64,000 nt of DNA, from positions 19,878 to 83,877 of the forward strand of contig JBCCAY010000015.1 in assembly GCA_039814575.1 (NCBI GenBank), read 5' to 3'. This stretch comes from MED-G105 sp039814575. GTDB taxonomy: Bacteria; Pseudomonadota; Alphaproteobacteria; Caulobacterales; Parvularculaceae. Positions 8,184 through 17,157 of the stretch are shown one piece after another; positions within the stretch are counted from its first letter, which is position 1, and every line of letters starts with the position of its first letter. The translations under genes were made by a program, and so were the position numbers. The notes under the pieces are model-generated. The model saw only the letters and a program-made list of their open reading frames with translations. It had not been told where the DNA came from and did no database searches.

Positions 8184-8744
8184 ATGGCGGATCGTCTTAC
8201 GAAAATCGTCACAAAAGGCGGCGATGGCGGCCAAACCTCTCTCGGCGATGGCGCGCGTGTTCCTAAAACAGATCCGCGCATTGCCCTCCTTGGTGATGTC
8301 GATGAGTTGAACTCGTGGATCGGCGTCGTGCTTTCTCATGCGCCGGGCGAAGTTGTTCGCTCCACGTTAGAGGGGGTGCAACATGATTTATTCGATCTCG
8401 GCGGCGCGCTTTGTTTTCCAGGCGCGCCGGCTTTGAGCGAGCGCCATATCGCTCGATTGGATGACGCGGTTACGGTGTTAAACGCTGAGTTATCGCCATT
8501 GAAAGAGTTCGTCCTGCCGGGTGGCGCGTCCCTGGTCGCGTGGCTGCATGTGGCGCGCACGGTATGCCGGCGCGTTGAGCGCGGCGCCGCGGCTTTTGCT
8601 GCGAGCGCGCCGGAGTGCGCCGCGGGGCTCGCCTATCTCAACCGATTGTCTGATTTTCTGTTCGTGGCCGCCCGCAGTGAAGCCGTTCGCCTCGGCGCGC
8701 CGCAACCTCTGTGGGAAAAAGAAAAGAGTATCGGCGTCGGCTAA
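8184..8744 (+). CDS. cob(I)yrinic acid a,c-diamide adenosyltransferase, PduO type
   Basis: ATP:cobalamin adenosyltransferase, 186 aa from ATG 8184, which transfers the adenosyl group of ATP to reduced cobalamin. The N-terminus MADRLTKIVTKGGDGGQTSLGDG is the typical PduO-type ATP-binding start, and GDVDELNSWIG and VCRRVERGA match the cobalamin/ATP-binding helices of the trimeric family. An upstream in-frame ATG at 8097 would add 29 residues unlike the family, so I reject it; AGGGAAAGGG lies just upstream of 8184. It fits the B12-dependent methionine synthase module at 37.2 kb, although that enzyme uses methylcobalamin. No other cobalamin genes are adjacent. Confidence 0.93.
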   Translation: MADRLTKIVTKGGDGGQTSLGDGARVPKTDPRIALLGDVDELNSWIGVVLSHAPGEVVRSTLEGVQHDLFDLGGALCFPGAPALSERHIARLDDAVTVLNAELSPLKEFVLPGGASLVAWLHVARTVCRRVERGAAAFAASAPECAAGLAYLNRLSDFLFVAARSEAVRLGAPQPLWEKEKSIGVG

Positions 8745-9036
8745 TACGGGGCAAAGCCGGAAATCGCCCCGGTTCCAATAAAGTTTTTAAGAAAATTTCG
8801 TCCGTTCTTGCTCGCGCTAATTGAATGGCAAGGATTTCGCGCGAAGGTCGCGTCTTCAGGCGACACGACCGATGTTCGGTCCATGACGCCAATGGGGAAA
8901 TGCGAGGCTATCGGGGACGAACGACCATCAATATCAATCCGGGTAAGCAAAACCGCGTCGATCAGGCTCGGCGCGTTAAAAATTAAGCAAGTTTTCTTAC
9001 CACTCTTAAATACATGTGTCCTAGCGTACCGGCGTT

Positions 9037-9699
9037 ATGATTGGCGTCGGTGCGATACCCCAGGCTGTGTCGCTGCGTCAGGCAGCAGTGCGACAGCCTT
9101 CCGGATCTCCTGAGGAGACCGAACGCGAACGCGCGCGCTCAAATGTCTTTGAGCCGAATTCCTTGGAATTAAGCGCCGACGCGTTAGCAGGTCTTTCCGA
9201 CGAACAATTAGAAATCGTCGCGCGGATGAAGGCGCGTGACCGTGAAGTGCGCGCCCATGAGGAAGCGCATAAAATCGTTGGCGGACGGTACGCCGGCGCG
9301 ATTTCTTATGACTATCAAGAAGGGCCCGACGGCCAGCGCTATGTTGTGTCTGGCAGCGTGCCGATTGACACAGCGCCGGTGCCCGGCGATCCCGTCGCAA
9401 CGATTGCAAAAATGGAAGTCGTGATCGCTGCGGCGTTGGCCCCCTCCGAGCCGTCGCCCCAGGACAGAGCCGTCGCCCAGCAGGCGCGCTCAACAATGTG
9501 GGAAGCGCAAACGGATGTGCGTACCATGGCCGATGAAGAAGCGCTCACTGAGAGCGACGAAGAGCGATTGTCGTCGCGCGCCGACGCCGCAAACGAGGAC
9601 CGCGTCGCCGAAGCGGCTCTCAATCAAAACACCCCTTATGCTGCGTTGCGGGAAAGTGACACGCAGCGCCTTAGCGCGCCTTTCGCCCGCATCGTCTAA
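9037..9699 (+). CDS. SprA-family putative zinc metalloprotease
   Basis: A 220-aa protein with the SprA-related/CJM1_0395 family core: VRAHEEAHKIVGGRYAGA, containing the HExxH zinc motif (HEEAH), then SYDYQEGPDGQRYVVSGSVPID. The N-terminal third is a low-complexity, Glu/Arg-rich region with an amphipathic helix (LAGLSDEQLEIVARMKARDREV) typical of the family; the C-terminal tail is disordered and acidic. No signal peptide is seen. Substrate and role are unknown to me. It is monocistronic, with about 290 bp of apparent non-coding DNA on either side. Confidence 0.85.
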   Translation: MIGVGAIPQAVSLRQAAVRQPSGSPEETERERARSNVFEPNSLELSADALAGLSDEQLEIVARMKARDREVRAHEEAHKIVGGRYAGAISYDYQEGPDGQRYVVSGSVPIDTAPVPGDPVATIAKMEVVIAAALAPSEPSPQDRAVAQQARSTMWEAQTDVRTMADEEALTESDEERLSSRADAANEDRVAEAALNQNTPYAALRESDTQRLSAPFARIV

Positions 9700-9994
9700 A
9701 CTCGCATCTTTTATGAACGAATCAGTTCATTCAGACTGTTAAGCGCGTAGTGCGCACAGTGTGCGAAGGCGCTCGGCTTGAAGTCTTTTTCAACGGAAAA
9801 TTGCACGTTTCAGCGCGTAATCGCCTGTAATCGATGCGTTGATGCAACATGCTTAACGCGTTATGCTGCGAATGTCCGCATGTTTATATATTAAGCCTGT
9901 TACTTGGGCGGGAAATTCGCTAAGGAAGTGCGCGAAGAGCGGCGAGACTATAAGTTTGGCGCGCATCTCGGAATTCACCTTTGGAGGGGATTAG

Positions 9995-11113
9995 ATGAAA
10001 CTGAAAACGACTCTTTTTGCGGCTGTGTCCGCAATGGCCGTCGCGCCGGCCGCGAATGCGGACGAGGGCTGGTACGGTTCGCTCGGCGCTGGATATTCCT
10101 ATGTTCAAGACGACCTTGACACGGAAATTGTCGGCGCAGGGATTAATACGGATTCTGACGCCGATTATGACAATGGCTATGGCGTTTATTTCGCCCTTGG
10201 CAAACATCTCGGCAACGGCTTCCGCGGTGAATTAGAGTATTCATATCGCGACAACGATGTGCGCCACATTGCTCTCGACGGCCAAGGCGGTCTTCCGAAT
10301 ATCGGCGGCGCAACGTACTCAGGCGATCTGGCGGCTCACTTCGCCATGCTGAACCTGCTCTATGATTTCTCTGTCAATGACACGTTCACGCCATACATCG
10401 GCGGCGGTATCGGCTACGCCAATATTGACAGCGATTTCACGAATACCGCGCCGGCCGTTCGGGTTGATGATGCGGCGAGCACAATTGCTGCTCAGGGCAT
10501 CGCCGGCCTCGCTGTGGCGCTTGCCGACAATCTGTCTTTCGACCTTTCCTACCGCTATGTCGTTGCTGGCGACACCGCCCACAATGGTACGGTTGGCGCC
10601 ACGCCGGTCGCGGTCGAAACGTCGTACCATAACCACAGCATCTTCGGCGGCCTTCGCTTCCATTTCGGCGGCGGCGCAGCGCCGGTTGAGTATAAAGATT
10701 GCTGGGATGGCTCCAGCGTTCCTGTGACGGCTGAATGCCCGCCGCAGGTTCAAGAGCTTGCGTCCGCGGTTCTCGATCCGGTCAACTTCACGGTTTACTT
10801 CGACTACAATAAGTCGAACCTGACGCCTGAAGCATCGAACCTTGTTCGGGAAGCGGCGTCTCGCGCTCTTTCCGGCGACATCGACACGGTTGTTGTTGCG
10901 GGTAACACCGATACGTCCGGCGGCGCTGCTTACAACCAGCGTCTCTCCGAGCGCCGTGCAGCTGTCGTTCGCGATGCTTTGATCGCCAACGGCGTTCCTG
11001 CCGATCGCATCCGGACAGAAGCGAATGGCGAAAGCAATCTCGCGAAGCCTACCCCGGACGGCACGCGTGAGCCGCTTAACCGTCGTACGGAAGTTACGAT
11101 CAGCTTCGAGTAA
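9995..11113 (+). CDS. OmpA-family outer membrane protein
   Basis: A 372-aa outer membrane protein. Residues 1-22 are a signal peptide ending ANA. Residues about 23-225 are an 8-strand beta-barrel (GWYGSLGAGYSYVQDD, alternating aromatic/polar strands, ending HSIFGGLRFHFGG). A linker with a Cys pair (CWDGSSVPVTAEC) is followed by the OmpA peptidoglycan-binding domain (about 262-372): VYFDYNKSNLTPEA, AGNTDTSGGAAYNQRLSERRA and NRRTEVTISFE. It anchors the outer membrane to the cell wall. GGAGGGG lies 6 nt before the ATG, a strong site suited to an abundant protein, and a strong terminator follows. It is a single-gene unit. Confidence 0.93.
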   Translation: MKLKTTLFAAVSAMAVAPAANADEGWYGSLGAGYSYVQDDLDTEIVGAGINTDSDADYDNGYGVYFALGKHLGNGFRGELEYSYRDNDVRHIALDGQGGLPNIGGATYSGDLAAHFAMLNLLYDFSVNDTFTPYIGGGIGYANIDSDFTNTAPAVRVDDAASTIAAQGIAGLAVALADNLSFDLSYRYVVAGDTAHNGTVGATPVAVETSYHNHSIFGGLRFHFGGGAAPVEYKDCWDGSSVPVTAECPPQVQELASAVLDPVNFTVYFDYNKSNLTPEASNLVREAASRALSGDIDTVVVAGNTDTSGGAAYNQRLSERRAAVVRDALIANGVPADRIRTEANGESNLAKPTPDGTREPLNRRTEVTISFE

Positions 11114-11158
11114 GCTGCAATGCGGCTTTAATAAGCCGCTCAATTCAAGATTAAAGAA

Positions 11159-11187
11159 ACGCGGTCCCGTTGGGGCCGCGTTTTTTG
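11159..11187 (+). terminator. Rho-independent terminator of the OmpA-like gene
   Basis: ACGCGGTCCC (11159-11168) pairs with GGGGCCGCGT (11172-11181) with one G-T wobble and a 3-nt loop, followed at once by a T-run. This is a classic intrinsic terminator. A second T-less hairpin, GCGGCTT/AAGCCGC, precedes it at about 11121-11137. Confidence 0.9.
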
Positions 11188-11663
11188 TTTCGACTGTTGC
11201 GATTTGACGAAGTCTCCCGTCCTAGAGCATCGGACGGTTAGATTGAATCAATCCAATGCTCTAGCGTCTTCGTTTTGCGCGCCTGAGACGATCTTATCCC
11301 GACCTAATGTTGGTCCTACGGCGCTCTCGTGTTCGACCGGGTTCGGATTGTTAATTCCGCCCCATTTGCTTGTGAAGCTAAAGCATCTTTAGCGGAACGA
11401 ACCAAAGGTCGAACGCCCTTGACGGTGGTGGGCAAAAGAAACGCATTGCTTTGTCTTCGCTTGACTAAGTGAGGCGGTAACATGAAGCTGCGAGAGAAGA
11501 GATAGTTGAAACGATGAAACTCAAGCGGTGGTTAGATGCAATATCGGCCTTCGAATGCTTTAAGAGCGTTTCGCGGATAAGTGTGTGCGGTTGTTCGCAA
11601 AAGAAGCGCGACAAATCAAAAGCCTAGGGCCCGCGATCCGATTCCATCAGAACGTGAAAAGCG
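11188..11663. other. intergenic region with a palindromic repeat, no gene seen
   Basis: Apart from the dispersed repeat at 11222-11327, this stretch holds a small palindrome (CTAAAG-CAT-CTTTAG near 11379) and a 37-codon frame at 11514-11627 with no convincing ribosome-binding site. I see no supported gene. Confidence 0.5.
11222..11327 (+). repeat. dispersed two-hairpin palindromic repeat, copy 1
   Basis: Starts with the palindrome CTAGAGCATCGGAC...ATGCTCTAG, then a spacer resembling TCTTTGTTTTGAGC, then a second imperfect palindrome ending GGCGCTCT. It aligns over its whole length, in inverted orientation, with 36195-36299 at roughly three-quarters identity. The architecture (AGAGCATnGGA hairpin, GTCTTTGTTTTG spacer, second hairpin) matches a repeat type widespread between genes in Alphaproteobacteria. 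Confidence 0.8.
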
Positions 11664-12341
11664 CTAGGACTTTCCGCCGTAGAGCTTCCAAAATGCCGAC
11701 AATCCGTCACTTAACTGTTTTTCAATTGCGGCGTCGAGATTGTCCGGCGGTCCTCCTAGAAGTAATTCCGAGTAGAGCGGCTCGGTGATCAGAGCGCCTA
11801 GCTGGCATATCGCGGTATGCGGATCGTCAATATCAAGATCGTTCGCCGCGGCGAGGCGCTCGAAGATTGCTGTCCCGGCGTTGATCATATAGTGAAGCCC
11901 GTGCTCCAAAAAGCTGTGGCCGAGTTCCGGTTTGCGTCCCGCTTCGAAAGTTGCAATGCGCCTTAGCGCGATCGCTTCAGGTTCAAGAATGCCATACAAA
12001 ATGGATCGTGCGAGGTCTTCGATCACCTGTTCTATTGGGGCGGCGGTCTCAAGCCCGTCGAGGCTCACCGGTAATATTCGCTTGCATGTTTCTTCGATAG
12101 CGGCGCCGAACAGCGCTTCTTTCGATTGAAACCGATTATAGACGGTGCGTTTAGACACGCCGGCCGTGTGAGCGATTGCGTCCATACTTGCGCCGTCGAA
12201 GCCGTTCGATAGGAATATCTGCCGCGCTGCAGAAATAATGGCGCGTTCTTTGGGGTCGTCGGTTCCTACGGTTGCGACGGGGTAATTCCCCTTCGTCGAT
12301 TGTGTTGTCGTGGCGCGTGGTGCGTCTGCATTGTTTGTCAT
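11664..12341 (-). CDS. TetR/AcrR-family transcriptional regulator
   Basis: A 225-aa repressor-type protein. Start: ATG 12341, with GAGGCAG about 8 nt upstream; an upstream in-frame start at 12491 would add a hydrophobic stretch foreign to the family. After a disordered 30-residue head comes the TetR DNA-binding domain (about 33-80): AARQIFLSNGFDGASMDAI and AGVSKRTVYNRFQSKEALF, the helix-turn-helix with its KxxxYxxFxxKexL continuation. The C-terminal ligand and dimerisation domain is helical and poorly conserved, so no ligand can be proposed. It diverges from the penicillin-binding protein gene across 274 bp, which may hold its operator; I see no clear operator palindrome. Confidence 0.9.
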   Translation of the reverse strand: MTNNADAPRATTTQSTKGNYPVATVGTDDPKERAIISAARQIFLSNGFDGASMDAIAHTAGVSKRTVYNRFQSKEALFGAAIEETCKRILPVSLDGLETAAPIEQVIEDLARSILYGILEPEAIALRRIATFEAGRKPELGHSFLEHGLHYMINAGTAIFERLAAANDLDIDDPHTAICQLGALITEPLYSELLLGGPPDNLDAAIEKQLSDGLSAFWKLYGGKS

Positions 12342-12577
12342 AAATGCTGCCTCGCGACGCTCATGCAGCGCGGGTGCGCGTTCGGGCGTGGCGTCGGTTG
12401 TTATGTGATTTTTCTGTAACGTTGTCAGATAGCACGGCCCGATGAAAAGCAGAAATTCTATAAAAAACGATGTCGAAATGAATGACGCCATTTCTGCAAA
12501 TCGAGTTGCTTAGGCGCCTTGCACGGCACTTCCCGTTTTGACGAAATGGGTAGCAGTCGGCGTTTTGGGCAGGGATA

Positions 12578-12593
12578 TTAACCAAGCGTTAAC
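12578..12593 (+). promoter_or_regulatory. CtrA-type box TTAA-N7-TTAAC
   Basis: TTAA (12578-12581), seven bases, then TTAAC (12589-12593): an exact match to the full consensus of the cell-cycle regulator CtrA of Alphaproteobacteria. It lies 22 bp before the ATG of the penicillin-binding protein gene. A chance match is possible in one site of a 64-kb window. Confidence 0.5.
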
Positions 12594-12615
12594 GCTGTTT
12601 CGGCCGATTGTCTTT

Positions 12616-14538
12616 ATGGCAAAGAAACCGCGTCGACGGTCGGCACAGCATTCTAAAACCGCTTTGGCGCAACGACGCAGTGATCGACGGCGTTGGAAAC
12701 GACCCGTTGCGTCGTCCGGCGGAGGGGGGGGTGGCCGCCGATTAATAAAAGGTCCGAGGAAGCAAAGGCGGGCGGTGCCGCGACTTCTTGCTTATGCGGC
12801 GGAGGCGACGTTTTACCTCTTCGCCTTTGCGATCGTCATTGCGGCTTTGTCTTTATCTATCATTCGAGATTTACCGTCTACAGAGGGGTTGTGGCGGTCT
12901 GAAAGGGCGCCGCTCACGGCGCTTGTCGCCCAAGACGGCGCGCCGATACCCGTCCATGGCCGATTACATGGCGCCCCGGTACGCTTGAAAGACTTACCGC
13001 CCCATGTGCCGGACGCATTCATCGCCATCGAGGACAGAAACTTCCAACACCACATCGGTGTTAATCCGGTTTCCGTCGCAAGAGCGGCTTTCGTCAATAT
13101 CCGTACGGGCGCAGTCCGTCAGGGCGGGTCGACAATTACGCAACAATTGGCGAAAAACCTGTTCCTGACGCCAGAGAGAACGCTTAAGCGAAAAATAGCA
13201 GAGCTATATCTTGCGCTATGGCTTGAACAGCGTTTTTCAAAAGACGAAATTTTAACGCTCTATCTCAACCGGGTATATTTTGGCGCTGGCGCATACGGAT
13301 TGAGCGCTGCAAGCTATCGCTATTTTGGGCGCACGCCGTCGGATTTGTCGATTGCTGAAGCGGCTGTTCTTGCAGGTCTGATAAAAGCGCCGTCAGTTTA
13401 TGCACCTGATAAAAACCCCGACGGCGCCGGACGCCGAGCGCGCATTGTCGTTGAAGCCATGGTCGCTGCGGGGAAGCTCTCACCTGTCGCTGCAGATAGA
13501 GCGTTAGAAAAACCCGTCGCTCTGCAATCGGCGCTATCGGTGTCAGCGCCGTTCTTTATCGATTATTCTGTAGCCGAAGCGCGTAATCTTGTTAAGTCGT
13601 ATAAAGATGACATAGATGTCTCTACGACGTTTGTCCAAAGCTTGCAAAAAGCGGCTGAAGAGGGCCTCATTGCTGGGGCCGCACGCGCGGGATTGCCGGA
13701 CGACGTTGAGGCCGCGATCGTACTCATGAGCGGTGACGGCGCCGTGCGGGCGCTTATTGGCGGGCGCGACTATGCGCGCTCCCAGTTCAACCGCGCCGTT
13801 TCTGCCCGTCGCCAGCCTGGTTCAGCGTTTAAGCCCTTTGTTTATCTCGCCGCTTTAGAGCACGGAGCGCCGCCAGACAGTGTTCTGTTGGATCGTCCGC
13901 TTACTGTGGACGGGTGGTCGCCGAAAAACTATAGCGGGCGGTACCGCGGGGAGGTTTCGCTTTCCACGGCGTTGGCGCTCTCTCTCAATGCGGCGACAAT
14001 CGATTTACAAGAGCGCACGGGCCGCAGCGCTGTCCGGTTAACGGCGCGACGAATGGGGGTCCAATCTCCCTTATCTCAAGGCGCCGCGCTTGGCCTCGGT
14101 GTTGACGTTGTCACCCCGATTGAACTCGCCGCCGCCTATGCGCCGTTTGCAAACGGCGGCTATCGCGTCCATCCCTATACGGTGCATGACGTGCGTCTCG
14201 CGTCTGGCGTGATCGCTTATGATAATCCTGGCGGCGTTGTCGCGGAGGCGGCGACGTCTGCGTCGGTCGAACGCGTCAATACTATGTTGGAAGGCGTTGT
14301 GGCGTGGGGCACTGGTAAAAACGCCGCTGTCCCTTTTCTTAAGGTTGCAGGTAAAACGGGCACCAGCCAGGACAATCGAGACGCCTGGTTCGCCGGGCAC
14401 GCGGGCGGGCTCGTTTGCGTTGTGTGGGTTGGACGTGACGATAATAAAGCCATGGGCGCGGATATGACCGGAGGGCGCGCGCCGGCGATGATTTGGTCGG
14501 CAGTCATGGGGCGGGCGCTCGCTGCCGGCGCTTTTTAA
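12616..14538 (+). CDS. class A penicillin-binding protein (PBP1A/1C-type)
   Basis: Bifunctional peptidoglycan synthase, 640 aa from ATG 12616. I reject a TTG at 12538 because its 26 extra residues look untranslated. Basic N-terminal tail with a Gly run coded by a G8 tract (12724-12731), one transmembrane helix (about 62-84), then the GT51 glycosyltransferase domain: EDRNFQHHIGVN (Glu139) and GGSTITQQLAKNLFL. The transpeptidase domain carries Ser403-x-x-Lys406 (GSAFK), Ser456-x-Asn458 (SLN) and Lys580-Thr-Gly. All catalytic residues are present. It polymerises and crosslinks murein on the periplasmic face. At 640 aa it is shorter than E. coli PBP1A. A CtrA-type box lies just upstream; no strong ribosome-binding site is seen. 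Confidence 0.92.
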   Translation: MAKKPRRRSAQHSKTALAQRRSDRRRWKRPVASSGGGGGGRRLIKGPRKQRRAVPRLLAYAAEATFYLFAFAIVIAALSLSIIRDLPSTEGLWRSERAPLTALVAQDGAPIPVHGRLHGAPVRLKDLPPHVPDAFIAIEDRNFQHHIGVNPVSVARAAFVNIRTGAVRQGGSTITQQLAKNLFLTPERTLKRKIAELYLALWLEQRFSKDEILTLYLNRVYFGAGAYGLSAASYRYFGRTPSDLSIAEAAVLAGLIKAPSVYAPDKNPDGAGRRARIVVEAMVAAGKLSPVAADRALEKPVALQSALSVSAPFFIDYSVAEARNLVKSYKDDIDVSTTFVQSLQKAAEEGLIAGAARAGLPDDVEAAIVLMSGDGAVRALIGGRDYARSQFNRAVSARRQPGSAFKPFVYLAALEHGAPPDSVLLDRPLTVDGWSPKNYSGRYRGEVSLSTALALSLNAATIDLQERTGRSAVRLTARRMGVQSPLSQGAALGLGVDVVTPIELAAAYAPFANGGYRVHPYTVHDVRLASGVIAYDNPGGVVAEAATSASVERVNTMLEGVVAWGTGKNAAVPFLKVAGKTGTSQDNRDAWFAGHAGGLVCVVWVGRDDNKAMGADMTGGRAPAMIWSAVMGRALAAGAF

Positions 14539-14970
14539 CTGAGCAAAAAAGAAGTTTTATCGTGATCGGGTTGCGCAGTATCAAGGTTCAGCGTGACGAT
14601 ATTCACCCGCGATCGGTCGCTTTCAGCCGATAACCAGCGCAAGATTCGCAATTTAGTCCCTAATGAGACTACAATCCGCTGATCATGCTTGTTAAAATAT
14701 TCCCAAGTCGAGCGGGGGCGGCCCACCGTTCGGAAATGCGAGGAAACAAAAACCGAAAGCGATTGAGCGATCTCGATTGATCTGAAAACGCTTAAGGTAA
14801 TGGTCTTTCGAGCGGTCGGACACCCTCATCATTTCTAGCAGTTGACGCGTATCAAGGGATGGTATCTAATATATCAAAAGATAAATAAGAGTCTGTCCGC
14901 TTGCGTATTTTTTGGCCGCCGTTTCGCGGGCCGTGGTCTTATTGGCTGAGGCTTAGCCGACACGTGTCGC
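14539..14970. other. intergenic region, no supported gene
   Basis: About 430 bp after the penicillin-binding protein gene. A 63-codon minus-strand frame from GTG 14726 overlaps the upstream gene's stop and has no clear ribosome-binding site. I see no convincing gene, RNA or terminator. Confidence 0.4.
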
Positions 14971-15228
14971 GTGAGGGGGCGTCACGAAAAGGGTGCAAGA
15001 AGCGCTCGCTGCACCATTGGGGGCTGCGAATTCATCAAAAATCTTGAGGGCGACAAAGCCGCAATGGACGCAATGTCATATTTCGTTGCACGATGGGCGG
15101 ATAAACAAGGCGGCGTTGCGTCTGCTGGAAATTTCGTTGGCGACGGCTTGCAAGTGACGGCGTCGAACAAGGCGACGTTGTTGATGCAAGCGACTACGAT
15201 AAAGAGAGGACTACAGAAGAATGCGTAA
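14971..15228 (+). CDS. doubtful small ORF upstream of the serine hydrolase gene
   Basis: An 85-codon frame from GTG 14971, or 54 codons from ATG 15064, ending at a TAA that overlaps the first 8 bases of the next gene (ATGCGTAA), which would allow translational coupling. The translated protein has no recognisable domain; around MDAMSYFVARWADKQGGVAS it looks mildly protein-like. It may equally be the leader region of the hydrolase gene. Confidence 0.25.
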   Translation: MRGRHEKGARSARCTIGGCEFIKNLEGDKAAMDAMSYFVARWADKQGGVASAGNFVGDGLQVTASNKATLLMQATTIKRGLQKNA

Positions 15229-17047
15229 CGCTCTTTTACCCTTATGCGGCGCTTTGATGGCGCTAAGCTCCGTCGCCGCCAGCGGCGCTGATATTCCTCG
15301 AACAGAACTTTCGCAACTTGGCGCTGCCGGTGTCGTTAAAGAAGTTTGCTCGGCCGTCTTTGTTTCGGGACGGGACGCCGATGAGTTTCTTTCGCGTAGT
15401 TCGAAATTCTGGATGCCGCCCGAAGATAAAAGTGCGATTGAGAACGTCGCGGTTGATCGGGAACGGCGCGCAGTGACGCTCCGTCTAAACGACGGCGTTG
15501 AAGCGACGGCGGTCTTTATCGGGTCGCAAGGTTGCGTCGCGCTTGCGCCAGGAGAAACGCAAATCGGTTTCACACCTGTTTCCGCGCCGTCCAAATTGCC
15601 GGCGGCGGACACGCTTGATTGGCCGATGGGCGATCGCAATCGGCAGCGCGCTTGGCCGAAAGAGATTGACCGTAAAGGGGTTGAGCGGGCGGTCGAGCAG
15701 GCGTTTGCGCCGGACGCCCACACCGCGGCTTTCCTCGTTCTATACAAGGGCGACATCATCGCTGAGCGCTATGGCGAAGACATGAGCGCGCAAACGCCCC
15801 TGCCGGGCTGGTCGGTAACAAAGACGTTGCAAGCAACGTGGGCCGGCGTGTTGGAGAATGAAGGTCGCCTCGATCTTCATGCTCCGGCTCCCATTCCGGA
15901 ATGGGCGGAGCCGGGCGATGCGCGCGGAACAATTACGCTTGCTGATCTCTTGCGCATGTCCGCCGGGCTTGACTGTGGGCTAGGCGGCGAGGCGTTCGAT
16001 CATGTCGCTTGGCGAAGCGAGGGGTATACAGACTATTTGTATAGTTTTGTCGGACCTGATGACGCCTATGATTATGCGGTGAGCCGTCCGCTTGGGGAAG
16101 AACCTCGGGAGCGCGGCGTCTACACCAACTGCCAGCCTCATGTCGTTGGTCGTATTCTTAAAGACGAGCTTGCGAAAACCGGGGAGACGCTTGCCGCCTG
16201 GCCGCGCGCGGCGCTTTACGATCGTATCGGCATGCGTTCAATGGTTGTGGAGCCTGACCGGGCGGGCAATCCGCTGACGGCCGCCTATAGTTATGCGACA
16301 GCGCGCGATTGGGCGCGCCTTGGATTGCTTTATGCGCAGGACGGCGTTTGGAACGGCGAACGGCTCTTGTCCCACGAATTTATGGCGCTTATCCGCGCGC
16401 CGGCGCCGGCGTGGCGCGAGCCCGTTTACGGTGGACAAGTTTGGCTGAACCTTGGCTCGGGTTGGCCATGGCCCCGCGATACGTTCAGCATGGAGGGTAT
16501 AGAAGGGCAATCGGTGGTGATTGTCCCATCGCTTGATCTCGTCGTTGTGCGGTTGGGGCACGGCGTCGGCGAAGATCCGACGGTGGATTATGGGGCGAAC
16601 GGCGAACCATCCAATCGCTCATTTAGGAAAGCGGCGAAGAGCCTTGTCGCGGCGGTTCGCAAACCCGCCGACCCAGCCGCCGACGCGGTCACCGGAGGCG
16701 TTGAAGCGTTCTTCGAAGCGCTGCGACGCAAAGACTTAGAGATGCTCAAATCAATCACCACAAGCGATTTTGTGTTGTTTGAGGACGGGCGTCACTGGTC
16801 GGCTGAGGTGCTTATGAAGGCGCTTAAATCATACCCCGACAGCGAGCGCGATTGGATCATCAGTCAGCCGCGAGTCGAAGTCAGCGAGCCGCTAGCTGTC
16901 GTCACCTATCGCAATACGGGCGTCTTTATGAACAGCGGTAAGAGAGACACCTATGAATGGACCGAAAGCGCGACCTTCCGAAAAGAGAAAGGCAAGTGGC
17001 GGATGAGTTTCCTCCACTCAACGCTGATCGAGCCGGAGGGGGAGTAG
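15221..17047 (+). CDS. secreted beta-lactamase-fold serine hydrolase with C-terminal NTF2-like domain
   Basis: A 608-aa protein with a signal peptide (about 1-23, cleavage after ASG/A). Residues about 150-470 are a class C beta-lactamase/esterase-type domain: nucleophile motif GWSVTKTLQA (Ser-x-x-Lys) and YTNCQPHVVG (Tyr-x-Asn), as in the 6-aminohexanoate-dimer hydrolase and EstB families. Residues about 485-605 form a SnoaL/DUF4440-like NTF2 fold (VEAFFEALRRKDLEMLKS ... WTESATFRKEKGKWRMSFLH). The first 130 residues are a separate unassigned domain. AGAGGA precedes ATG 15221. A penicillin-recognising fold next to a PBP gene could act on peptidoglycan or esters, but the substrate is not predictable; a true beta-lactamase is unlikely given the architecture. 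Confidence 0.85.
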   Translation: MRNALLPLCGALMALSSVAASGADIPRTELSQLGAAGVVKEVCSAVFVSGRDADEFLSRSSKFWMPPEDKSAIENVAVDRERRAVTLRLNDGVEATAVFIGSQGCVALAPGETQIGFTPVSAPSKLPAADTLDWPMGDRNRQRAWPKEIDRKGVERAVEQAFAPDAHTAAFLVLYKGDIIAERYGEDMSAQTPLPGWSVTKTLQATWAGVLENEGRLDLHAPAPIPEWAEPGDARGTITLADLLRMSAGLDCGLGGEAFDHVAWRSEGYTDYLYSFVGPDDAYDYAVSRPLGEEPRERGVYTNCQPHVVGRILKDELAKTGETLAAWPRAALYDRIGMRSMVVEPDRAGNPLTAAYSYATARDWARLGLLYAQDGVWNGERLLSHEFMALIRAPAPAWREPVYGGQVWLNLGSGWPWPRDTFSMEGIEGQSVVIVPSLDLVVVRLGHGVGEDPTVDYGANGEPSNRSFRKAAKSLVAAVRKPADPAADAVTGGVEAFFEALRRKDLEMLKSITTSDFVLFEDGRHWSAEVLMKALKSYPDSERDWIISQPRVEVSEPLAVVTYRNTGVFMNSGKRDTYEWTESATFRKEKGKWRMSFLHSTLIEPEGE

Positions 17048-17064
17048 CGGGCTCTCGCGCCGGT

Positions 17065-17157
17065 TTACGCCGCGCCCCACAGGAAAAGGCCTGAACCGTG
17101 TCGGCGAAACCAGCGGCGAGCGGCGTGCGCGTCGATATCTAAGTCCGCGACCAATCG
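17065..17157 (-). pseudogene. duplicated 3' end of the YgjP-type metallohydrolase gene
   Basis: On the minus strand this reads RLVADLDIDAHAARRWFRRH... ending LFLWGAA and a TAA at 17065-17067. It matches the last about 28 codons of the intact gene at 19911-20618 (RLVADLDVDAHAARRWFRQH...), with about 88 percent DNA identity over 84 bp. It has no start codon of its own and abuts the TAG stop of the oxidoreductase gene at 17158. Both copies lie in the same orientation, so they form a direct repeat around 17158-19910. Confidence 0.88.

Noticed and set aside
11514..11627. 37-codon frame after the OmpA-like gene
   Set aside because: No good ribosome-binding site and Cys/Lys-rich, non-hydrophobic, non-domain sequence.
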